64,000 bases of DNA. Origin: an uncultured Prevotella sp. (GTDB lineage Bacteria; Bacteroidota; Bacteroidia; Bacteroidales; Bacteroidaceae). The DNA lies in assembly GCA_905196835.1 (NCBI GenBank), contig CAJJWN010000006.1, positions 39,381-103,380 of the forward strand. The letters run 5' to 3'. The position numbers and the translations under genes were made by a program. The notes beneath the pieces were generated by a model. The model did no database searches. It had not been told where the DNA came from and saw nothing but the letters and a program-made list of their open reading frames with translations. Each line of letters opens with the position of its first letter. The first letter of the stretch is position 1. This document shows positions 44,494 to 51,331 of the stretch, piece after piece.

Positions 44494-45543
44494 TCATAAT
44501 GAAGTAGGCACAGGGTCATCGTCTTTGGTGGCATACTGATGCCATGCACGGTACGTCCAGCCTATCTCGTCGGTGATGACCGTCGTGCGATTGCCAAACT
44601 CCACAATTTTTTGCGTGCGCATCATGCACGGCCATCCGTTGTAAAACAAGTGGTAATCCTCCAGCTGCGTGATTGTCATCCCTGTGTTGACGCTGTCCTT
44701 GAAGATTTTGTTCACAACACCGGCAAGGGTGTCTTTCATCAAGATATTGAACAAACCGCCCAACATATCGCTTGTTTCCTCGGACGTGTATTTGGTCACA
44801 GTCCTCCCGAGAATGTTGTAGTCATTGTCGAAGCTATATTCACCGTATGGAGCATAACCCACCCAAACGGTAGTTACCGACGAGTCCTTATCAGCAGTGT
44901 CAATGGTCTTTTGGCCGATGTCGAACACGTTGCCGTGAAGCGAAAAAAGTGTGGCAAACTCATTGTATGCCGACATCACCCCCTCCTCAGACGAGAACTT
45001 GAGCGTCATAAGTCCCTCCAAATTGCTACGGGGCATGAATGAATCAAGCTGGGAAGACATTGAATAAATCGAGTCGCACAATGCTTTTATGCCTACCTTC
45101 ATCCTGTCACGTATCTCCTTCCAGTTGTCAAGACCCTTTATTGTGCCGTATTCGTCGGTGGAGAACACGGCTGACACGCCTTTGAAATGCTCCTGCAAGA
45201 TAGAGCGCAAGCGGCTTTTCATGTCTCCGGTCGTATCGTTCTCATACTCAACAGCCAACGGAATGAACTCTATTTTATAGCCGTCAGCAGTAGAATCACG
45301 CACTATCAGCATGAACTCCTCGTACAACTTGTCCTTCTGCGCCACCGTGTCACCGTTCTCTATGGACAGCTCCGTCTGCGTGCGGAGATACTTCATGGTG
45401 TCATTCTTGCAGAAATACGCGATTACGGCGATTGTAGAGTCTTGCGCTTCCAAGTCGGCAACGCCGTGCGAAGTGACGCTTCCTCCGATACCAAGACAAA
45501 CGGAAAGGAAAAGAATTAGCGGCAAAACAATTCTTGTCTTCAT
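44494..45543 (-). CDS. Secreted protein of unknown function
   Basis: A 349-residue product that I do not recognise. It has an N-terminal signal peptide (MKTRIVLPLILFLSVCLGIGG), then an acidic, mixed region with no cysteine pattern. CLGIGG could be a lipobox, though the residues around the Cys fit poorly. First gene of a - strand group with the membrane-bound regulator (20 bp) and the barrel protein, suggesting a periplasmic or surface partner of the same envelope function. Confidence 0.7.
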   Translation of the reverse strand: MKTRIVLPLILFLSVCLGIGGSVTSHGVADLEAQDSTIAVIAYFCKNDTMKYLRTQTELSIENGDTVAQKDKLYEEFMLIVRDSTADGYKIEFIPLAVEYENDTTGDMKSRLRSILQEHFKGVSAVFSTDEYGTIKGLDNWKEIRDRMKVGIKALCDSIYSMSSQLDSFMPRSNLEGLMTLKFSSEEGVMSAYNEFATLFSLHGNVFDIGQKTIDTADKDSSVTTVWVGYAPYGEYSFDNDYNILGRTVTKYTSEETSDMLGGLFNILMKDTLAGVVNKIFKDSVNTGMTITQLEDYHLFYNGWPCMMRTQKIVEFGNRTTVITDEIGWTYRAWHQYATKDDDPVPTSL

Positions 45544-45578
45544 ACGCCATGCAAATTAAAAAAGGTTATACGCAAGCG

Positions 45579-45586
45579 CAAAAGTA
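45579..45586 (-). promoter_or_regulatory. -7 box TACTTTTG for the secreted protein/regulator genes
   Basis: TAnnTTTG match on the - strand 36 bp before the ATG. Confidence 0.5.
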
Positions 45587-45642
45587 AGCAAAAAACTGAT
45601 AAAAAGCAAGCAATGCGGATGTTTTTCCGGCAAAAACAATAA

Positions 45643-45671
45643 TCCCCGACGGCATCGCGTGCCGTCGGGGA
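45643..45671 (-). terminator. Intrinsic terminator of rpsF-rpsR-rplI
   Basis: A perfect 12-bp stem (TCCCCGACGGCA/TGCCGTCGGGGA), 5-nt loop, then ATTATTGTTTTTG on the - strand, 34 bp after the rplI stop. Confidence 0.85.
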
Positions 45672-45704
45672 CGTGTATAATAAACTTGCTTTACAGGGCA
45701 AAAA

Positions 45705-46247
45705 TTACTCTGCTGCGGGAGCTTCTTCAGCCTTGGGAGCCTCTTCTGCAACAGGAGCCTCGGCCGGAGCTTCCTCCGCCTTGGGTGCTTCCTCTGCCTT
45801 CTCGGCGCCTTCAGCAACTACCTTTACAGGCACTTCTACAAGCACTTCCTTGTGGAAGTGAACGGTAGCAACATAGTCGCCCACCTTCTTTGCGTCGTGC
45901 ATGGTGACGATTTTGCGGTCGATGTCGAAGCCCTTAGCCTGCAACTCGGCTGCAACGGTAGCCGCGGTAACGGCTCCGTAAGCAACGCCGTTTGCGCTGA
46001 CCTTTACGGGTATTACGAGGGCAACGTCCTTCAGAGCCTCGCCCTTCTTCTCGGCCTCGGCCTTTATGGCAGCCAGCTTGAGAGCCTGCTGCTTCAAGTT
46101 CTCCGCCAAAACCTTCTTTGCAGAAGCTGAAGCGATGACGCCCTTGCCTGTGGGGATAAGATAGTTGCGGCCGTAACCGTCCTTAACAGTAACTATATCG
46201 TTCTTGAATCCCAAGCCGATAATGTCTTCTTTCAGTATTATTTCCAT
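45705..46247 (-). CDS. rplI: Ribosomal protein L9 with acidic alanine-rich tail
   Basis: The 180-residue product starts MEIILKEDIIGLGFKNDIVTV with GYGRNYLIPTGKGVIAS, the N-terminal rRNA-binding domain of L9, followed by the long connecting helix and C-terminal domain. Typical L9 is about 148-150 residues; here residues ~148-180 form an extra Ala/Glu/Pro tail of near repeats (KAEEAPAEAPVAEEAP). Last gene of the rpsF-rpsR-rplI group, 18 bp after rpsR. Confidence 0.96.
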   Translation of the reverse strand: MEIILKEDIIGLGFKNDIVTVKDGYGRNYLIPTGKGVIASASAKKVLAENLKQQALKLAAIKAEAEKKGEALKDVALVIPVKVSANGVAYGAVTAATVAAELQAKGFDIDRKIVTMHDAKKVGDYVATVHFHKEVLVEVPVKVVAEGAEKAEEAPKAEEAPAEAPVAEEAPKAEEAPAAE

Positions 46248-46265
46248 CGTGTATCCTCCTTCTTT

Positions 46266-46529
46266 TTACTTCAACAAGTCAGTTACATACGGAAGCAGCG
46301 CTATCTGGCGTGCACGCTTAACGGCCTGAGCCACGCGGCGCTGATACTTCAAAGAAGTGCCGGTGATGCGGCGGGGCAGGATTTTACCCTGCTCGTTCAA
46401 GAACTTCTTAAGGAACTCGGGGTCCTTGTAGTCGATGTACTTGATGCCGCTCTTCTTGAAACGGCAGTATTTCTTCCTCTTCGTGTCAACCGAAGGAGGG
46501 GTCAAATATCTGATTTCTGATTCTGCCAT
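46266..46529 (-). CDS. rpsR: Ribosomal protein S18
   Basis: An 87-residue S18: [21 protein letters not shown], then [26 protein letters not shown], the conserved rRNA-binding core. It binds the 30S platform as a pair with S6, whose gene ends 3 bp upstream. No priB or ssb gene intervenes. Confidence 0.97.
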   Translation of the reverse strand: MAESEIRYLTPPSVDTKRKKYCRFKKSGIKYIDYKDPEFLKKFLNEQGKILPRRITGTSLKYQRRVAQAVKRARQIALLPYVTDLLK

Positions 46530-46532
46530 GGT

Positions 46533-46877
46533 TTATGCCTCCTCTTTTTTAGCTAATTTGTTCCTTCTCTTCTCGGCGTACTCTACGGCGTACTTGTCGA
46601 GCTTAACTGTCATGAAGCGGATAACCTTCTCGTCGCGGCGGTATCCTGTCTCCAATGTCTTGATAACTTCCGGCTCAGCCTTGAACTCGAGCAGGCAGTA
46701 GAAACCTGTCGATTTCTTCTGAATAGCGTAAGCCATCTTCTTCAATCCCCAGGTCTCTTCGTTCAGGATTTCCGCACCTTTGTCGGTAAGCAGAGTCTTG
46801 AATTTAGCGACCGTTTCCTTCATCTGTTCATCAGACAAAACGGGAGTCAAAATGAAAACGGTTTCGTATTGATTCAT
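46533..46877 (-). CDS. rpsF: Ribosomal protein S6
   Basis: I start it at the internal ATG at 46877 ([18 protein letters not shown]), giving 114 residues, because conserved S6 sequence begins there; a longer frame from 46925 only adds 16 unrelated residues. [26 protein letters not shown] and [16 protein letters not shown] are the family core. First gene of the rpsF-rpsR-rplI operon. Confidence 0.95.
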   Translation of the reverse strand: MNQYETVFILTPVLSDEQMKETVAKFKTLLTDKGAEILNEETWGLKKMAYAIQKKSTGFYCLLEFKAEPEVIKTLETGYRRDEKVIRFMTVKLDKYAVEYAEKRRNKLAKKEEA

Positions 46878-46922
46878 ACTACTTAAATGATTAATTTGTT
46901 TATGATTTTGCAAAATGCGGTG

Positions 46923-46930
46923 CAAAGGTA
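46923..46930 (-). promoter_or_regulatory. -7 box TACCTTTG for rpsF-rpsR-rplI
   Basis: TAnnTTTG match on the - strand 46 bp before the chosen rpsF start; it also argues against the upstream ATG at 46925, which would precede the transcription start. Confidence 0.6.
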
Positions 46931-47059
46931 CGCTTTTCCGATGAGATAACGGTTATTTATAATGTATAAGGCTGCAAATTTTAACTTCTTTTTACCTTTA
47001 TCGACTCATAATAGATAATATTTTATTTAATTATCGCCTGCGGTTTTATTTTTTATCCG

Positions 47060-47067
47060 TATTTTTG
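47060..47067 (+). promoter_or_regulatory. -7 box TATTTTTG of the 64-residue membrane protein
   Basis: TAnnTTTG match ending 7 bp before the ATG, so the transcript would have almost no leader. Confidence 0.5.
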
Positions 47068-47074
47068 CAGGCAC

Positions 47075-47269
47075 ATGGACACATCATTCATAAAAAAACA
47101 TATCCGCAACTCGGGCTTCGCCATGCTTTGCTTGGGTGCCGCCCTGCTGCTTCTCGGCTACGCGTTCGGCTGGACCGACCATAACGCCTTCACCCTCTCG
47201 GCCGCCGCACTGGTAGTTCTCGGGGCGGCATTGCACGTATATCTCATAAAGAAAGAAAGCAAGTATTGA
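47075..47269 (+). CDS. Small two-helix membrane protein
   Basis: The 64-residue product has two hydrophobic segments, SGFAMLCLGAALLLLGYAFG (13-32) and FTLSAAALVVLGAALHVYLI (39-58), with a short hydrophilic WTDHN loop and basic ends (MDTSFIKKH, KKESKY). Good codon use and a near-perfect promoter support it as real. No family is recognised. An 88-bp repeat (copy D) begins 22 bp after its stop. Confidence 0.7.
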   Translation: MDTSFIKKHIRNSGFAMLCLGAALLLLGYAFGWTDHNAFTLSAAALVVLGAALHVYLIKKESKY

Positions 47270-47290
47270 GCCATGCGCTTATCGCTTGTT

Positions 47291-47378
47291 TTGCCAAAGG
47301 CCACCTTTCGCATTACGAAAGGCCGTCTTTGACACGCTAAAAGGCCGTCTTTGAGGCTGCCAAAGACGGCCTTTTGCA
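47291..47378. repeat. 88-bp element, copy D (four 22-nt units)
   Basis: Units start at 47291, 47313, 47335 and 47357, with cores AAAGGCCACCTTT, AAAGGCCGTCTTT, AAAGGCCGTCTTT and AAAGACGGCCTTT. The last is the exact reverse complement of units 2 and 3. Confidence 0.88.
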
Positions 47379-47424
47379 ACGCATTGAATGTCAAGCCGTT
47401 ATACTGTTGGTGCCTTTTCGGTTT

Positions 47425-47994
47425 TCAATCGGTCATGATTTTGCATACAATTAGAATTAAAATCATGAACAAAAAAGCGAAAACATGAAGCCGGATGTAA
47501 ACTTTCCTTTTGGCCGAAGTCTTTTCCTCGTCAATTATATCCTCAACGCCACTAAGCGTAACGACAGCCCGTTGAAGATGCCTTAACATAAAAGCCAACT
47601 CAAAGTTGACAAGTTCTATGAAATCACACCTTTTCCATCCCATACCGTCTGTCCACAAAATGTAAAGTTGGCGAAAAGCAAAAGGGTAAAGCGAACGCCT
47701 TATTTCATAATCAAAATAACAGCATCTTACATCTTTCCAACAATAATGCCGCCATACAAGTTTACGCCATTTCCGCTCTGCATAATGTATTCCTTCGGCA
47801 TCAACAACCAGTTTTTGCCTGCACGTAACAAGCACAACCGATTTCCACAAGGCAATGACAAAGAAAAAGAAGATGCCGGCAACGCACCAAAAATCATAAT
47901 TGGTAATATATGAAAAATATACGCTCAAAACGCATAAAGCCCACAATATGATTAAGAAAGCAGGGCTTTCATTGATTACATATCTGTCCATCAT
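47425..47994 (-). CDS. Membrane protein of unknown function (PH-like middle region)
   Basis: A 189-residue product with two N-terminal transmembrane helices (ILWALCVLSVYFSYITNY and VAGIFFFFVIALWKSVVLV, ~16-55), a soluble middle region that could be a small PH-like domain (LVVDAEGIHYAERKWRKLVWRHYCWKDVRCC region, ~62-95) and a C-terminal helix (LHVFAFLFMILILIVCKIM, ~168-187). No homologue is recognised with confidence. The next gene on this strand is 21 bp upstream. Confidence 0.65.
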   Translation of the reverse strand: MMDRYVINESPAFLIILWALCVLSVYFSYITNYDFWCVAGIFFFFVIALWKSVVLVTCRQKLVVDAEGIHYAERKWRKLVWRHYCWKDVRCCYFDYEIRRSLYPFAFRQLYILWTDGMGWKRCDFIELVNFELAFMLRHLQRAVVTLSGVEDIIDEEKTSAKRKVYIRLHVFAFLFMILILIVCKIMTD

Positions 47995-48015
47995 ATTTCA
48001 TAATCATGTCAAATG

Positions 48016-48612
48016 TCATTTGTTTTCAGTTGTCCCGTCACTATACATGCTTTTCATAAGTTCATCATACGACGAGTTTTCGACTCTTTCGATGCCAGCA
48101 TCCTTGCCCACATCCTTAGATAACACTGACGCAAAGCCGTCGTTCCCTATCCTTATGAGCAAGAATCTATCCAAGAAGTCCGTGGCATTTTCCTTGATTT
48201 CAAGATGCTTCATGTAAAAATTGCGGCACAAGTCCTGCCGTGCAAATTTGTCGTTTGACGAATTGACAAACACCATACGACCGTCAACAACCATGTATGA
48301 AGACGGGAAAAGCCGCTTTTTGCCATAATATTCGCCGTATCTTATCATTGTCGCAGGGCCTAACGAATATATGTTCTCCGCATCTATGCCCGGATTTTTA
48401 CGTAAAACGACATTGCTTTCAAGAGACAGACACTTATATTCGGGATATGTCGCAACATATTCTTTGATGATTGCTTTCAGCGTAGGAATAACGTTTGCCG
48501 TATCAATTTGGGTCATTACGTTTTCAAAATCATCATCATTGCCACCGCTGTTTGAAGTACATTGGCATAATAAAAGCGATAAAACGACAAATAACATGTA
48601 CGACTTTTTCAT
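48016..48612 (-). CDS. Lipoprotein of unknown function
   Basis: I start it at the ATG at 48612, giving 198 residues with a classical lipoprotein signal MKKSYMLFVVLSLLLCQC (lipobox LLCQC) followed by a Ser/Gly/Asn/Asp linker. A longer frame from 48642 would bury this signal. The mature part has no recognised domain. The gene precedes the membrane protein gene by 21 bp, so the two may form a small envelope operon. Confidence 0.65.
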   Translation of the reverse strand: MKKSYMLFVVLSLLLCQCTSNSGGNDDDFENVMTQIDTANVIPTLKAIIKEYVATYPEYKCLSLESNVVLRKNPGIDAENIYSLGPATMIRYGEYYGKKRLFPSSYMVVDGRMVFVNSSNDKFARQDLCRNFYMKHLEIKENATDFLDRFLLIRIGNDGFASVLSKDVGKDAGIERVENSSYDELMKSMYSDGTTENK

Positions 48613-48694
48613 GGAATTGACAACATTTGAGTACATTGGCAAAAATAACCTTTTTTATATAAACACGCAAATTATAGAGGAAAAAAGCAAAAAA

Positions 48695-48731
48695 CAACTC
48701 CGCAAGCGGATGATTGCCGCTTGCGGAGTTG
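48695..48731 (-). terminator. Intrinsic terminator of rprXY
   Basis: A perfect 15-bp stem (CAACTCCGCAAGCGG/CCGCTTGCGGAGTTG), 7-nt loop, followed by TTTTTTGC on the - strand, 27 bp after the rprY stop. Confidence 0.85.
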
Positions 48732-48758
48732 CATATTTTACGGTTTCATGCACCGGCC

Positions 48759-49457
48759 TTACTCCTGCTCGGGAGTGATGAGCTTGTAGCCTTTGCCGTG
48801 AATGTTGATGATTTCTATTTGGTCGTCGTCCTTCAAGTGCTTACGCAACTTAGTGATGTAAACGTCCATCGAGCGCGCGTTGAAGTAGTTATCGTCAATC
48901 CAGATAGTCTTCAAGGCGAAGTCGCGCTGCAATATTTCGTTGGCGTGAGAGCAGAGAAGGGCCAGCAGCTCGTTCTCCTTGGTAGTGAGCTTGGTCTGCT
49001 TGTCACCGATGGTGAGCAGCTGCTTCTGCGTGTCGAAGGTGAAGCGGCCGATGTGGTAAATGGTGTTCTCCTTGTTCTTCTTGCCACGCACACGGCGCAG
49101 GATGGCCTCGATACGGAACACAAGCTCTTCCATTGAGAACGGCTTTGTGATATAATCGTCGGCTCCAATCTTAAAGCCTTCGAGTATGTCCTCCTTCAAA
49201 GTCTTGGCCGTGAGGAAGATTATTGGTATTTCGGCGTTGGCCTGGCGGATTTCCTGCGCCAGCGTGAAGCCGTCCTTCTTGGGCATCATCACGTCCAAAA
49301 CGCAGATGTCGAACTTGCTCTTCAAGAATGCCTTATAACCGGCCTCGCCGTCCGGACAGAGTTCAGCACTATAGCCTTTGGCCTGCAAATATTCGCGAAG
49401 CAACATTCCGAGGTTCTCGTCGTCTTCGCAAAGTAGGATTTTAAGTTTCTCGTCCAT
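48759..49457 (-). CDS. rprY: RprY, OmpR-family response regulator
   Basis: The 232 residues contain a receiver domain (LLCEDDENLGMLL, phosphoacceptor Asp in CVLDVMMPKKDG ~54, IIFLTAKTLKEDI, DDYITKPFS) and a winged-helix effector domain (LTTKENELLALLCSHANE, YFNARSMDVYITKLRKHL, IINIHGKGYKLI). The sequence matches Bacteroides RprY, the partner of RprX, implicated in redox and envelope responses. It follows rprX by 6 bp. Confidence 0.92.
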   Translation of the reverse strand: MDEKLKILLCEDDENLGMLLREYLQAKGYSAELCPDGEAGYKAFLKSKFDICVLDVMMPKKDGFTLAQEIRQANAEIPIIFLTAKTLKEDILEGFKIGADDYITKPFSMEELVFRIEAILRRVRGKKNKENTIYHIGRFTFDTQKQLLTIGDKQTKLTTKENELLALLCSHANEILQRDFALKTIWIDDNYFNARSMDVYITKLRKHLKDDDQIEIINIHGKGYKLITPEQE

Positions 49458-49463
49458 GGTCTT

Positions 49464-51023
49464 TTACTTTTTTATTATTGGTAATGATATAATGAATTTC
49501 GTACCTTTTCCGCGCTCGCTCTCTACGTGGATTTCACCCTTGTGCAGGTCTACCATCTTCTTGACGTAAGCCAGTCCGAGGCCGAAACCTTTAACATCGT
49601 GCACGTTTCCGGTATGTACGCGGTAGAATTTCTCAAATATTTTTTTCAGGTTCTCTTTCTTTATGCCCACGCCGTTGTCCTTTACCGAGAAGTAAAGTTT
49701 CTCCTTGTCGTTCCATGTCTTTACCGTAAGCTCTACCGGGCGGTCGGGGTCGCGGTACTTTACGGCGTTGTCGAGCAGGTTGAAAATGACGTTGGTGAAG
49801 TGCATCTCGTCAACGTATATGGTCGGCTCGGTGGCGTTCAGCTCCGTTGTGATGTGTCCGCCGGTGTGCTCCACGCGCAGGGTGAACGTGTTAGCCACGC
49901 TCTCCACGAGGTCGTTAAGGTTGAGTTCCTTCTTCTTGAAGATGGCCTTCTTGCGGTCGAACATTGACATCTGCAACACCTTCTCCACAAGGAAGCGCAG
50001 GCGTTTCGACTCGTCATTGATTACTCCGCCAAGGTGTTTCATCATCACGGGGCTCTTTGTCACGGCCTCGTCGTTGAGCATCTGCGCGGCGAGGGATATG
50101 CTGCTGATGGGTGTCTTAAGCTCGTGGGTCATGTTGTTGATAAAGTCGTTCTTTATCTCTGTGTACCTCTTTTGGCGGAAAATCACCACAATGGTGAATA
50201 TGAACGTAACCAGCAACACGATGGTGAACACCACGGAGGGTATCATGAACCTTACTCCGCTGAAGATATAGCTGCCCATGTCGGGGAAATGAATCTTAAC
50301 CACGCCCATCTTGTTTGACGGGTCGTTGCGGAAGAGGGTCTGCGAATATGTGTAATCCTCGCCTTCCTCGGTGTAGTCAGGGCAACGGTAGACCTCGCGC
50401 CCGTCCTGCGTTGACACCGTGAAGTGGTAAGGTATGTCTATGCCGTTGTTCATCAGCTCGGTCTTGATGTCCTGGTCGAGCATCTTGAAGTTTATCCGCT
50501 CGCGCAACGGCTTGTCCGAAGCGGTGTAAAGGATGCTGTAAACCACCTCGTCAAGCAAGGCTTTCTGGTATATGTAGCGGTTCTTCACGATTTCCTGCAT
50601 TGACCTCGTAGCCTCGGATATGGAGTTCTTGTCGCTACGGAGTATCATCGCCTTGGGCATGGAAGACGGCTTCATGGCCATGGTCTTAAGCTCGAACGAC
50701 GAGTAGGAAATGCCCCTGCCGCCAGTCTCGGCATATTGGTGAGAGTATTGCACGGCGTTGTCCTTGCCTTCATCACCTGCCTCCGCGTCATCACCCACAT
50801 GCTGCCTGCGCCCGGAAGCGTTGACATCGCGCTCAAGATACTTCAATGTCTCGTTAAGCTCGAGGTTGCGCGAAGCCTGGTAAAGAGCCTTGGTGACGGA
50901 TTCGTCAAACTGCTCTTTCTTCATCTGGACCATCGCCTCGATGTACTTCAATTGCATGAAGAGCAACACGAGGAACGAAAGCCCCATCACTATTGCTATC
51001 AGCCATATCGTCGTTTTCTTCAT
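49464..51023 (-). CDS. rprX: RprX, sensor histidine kinase
   Basis: The 519-residue kinase has an N-terminal helix (IWLIAIVMGLSFLVLLFM), a periplasmic sensor region (~30-260), a second helix (VVFTIVLLVTFIFTIVVIF), the H-box NNMTHELKTPISSISLAAQM (His ~297), N-box FNLLDNAVKY, and G-boxes KDNGVGIKK and GFGLGLAYVKKM. It phosphorylates RprY. A TATATTTG -7 box (51029-51036) overlaps the region directly before the ATG, implying a nearly leaderless message or an upstream alternative promoter. Confidence 0.92.
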   Translation of the reverse strand: MKKTTIWLIAIVMGLSFLVLLFMQLKYIEAMVQMKKEQFDESVTKALYQASRNLELNETLKYLERDVNASGRRQHVGDDAEAGDEGKDNAVQYSHQYAETGGRGISYSSFELKTMAMKPSSMPKAMILRSDKNSISEATRSMQEIVKNRYIYQKALLDEVVYSILYTASDKPLRERINFKMLDQDIKTELMNNGIDIPYHFTVSTQDGREVYRCPDYTEEGEDYTYSQTLFRNDPSNKMGVVKIHFPDMGSYIFSGVRFMIPSVVFTIVLLVTFIFTIVVIFRQKRYTEIKNDFINNMTHELKTPISSISLAAQMLNDEAVTKSPVMMKHLGGVINDESKRLRFLVEKVLQMSMFDRKKAIFKKKELNLNDLVESVANTFTLRVEHTGGHITTELNATEPTIYVDEMHFTNVIFNLLDNAVKYRDPDRPVELTVKTWNDKEKLYFSVKDNGVGIKKENLKKIFEKFYRVHTGNVHDVKGFGLGLAYVKKMVDLHKGEIHVESERGKGTKFIISLPIIKK

Positions 51024-51331
51024 GTCGGCAAATATATTGCAAAAACAAACACGTTGATTTGGTTTTGTTAATTAATTCCTTGAAATTTATCTATATTAAC
51101 CTAAAAATACATTTGTAGTTAACAATTATCAATTACAATAAGTCAAACCATAAGCTTATATGCACACTATACATTTACACTCCGCCCCCGATGCAGGCAT
51201 GTCCGCCAGTTTAAAGCAAAAGCAAAGGCGCACCTTGGCAGGCACGCCCTTGCTTGTCATCTGTAATTGTAACGCCTACCGACATGCCGCGGCATAAGCG
51301 CAAGGAATGTGGGGCTCGGCGAAAGAATGCG
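51024..51331. other. Gap between EF-G2 and rprX
   Basis: Holds the rprX -7 box, AT-rich sequence (51050-51180), and the probable EF-G2 terminator (51220-51255). No gene is seen. Confidence 0.5.
51220..51255 (-). terminator. Probable terminator of the EF-G2 gene
   Basis: AAGCAAAGGCG pairs with CGCCCTTGCTT (one mismatch) and is followed on the - strand by TTTTGCTTT, 76 bp after the stop. Confidence 0.5.

Noticed and set aside
46878..46925. Upstream ATG for rpsF at 46925
   Set aside because: It adds 16 residues not typical of S6 and overlaps the probable -7 box; the ATG at 46877 fits the family start.
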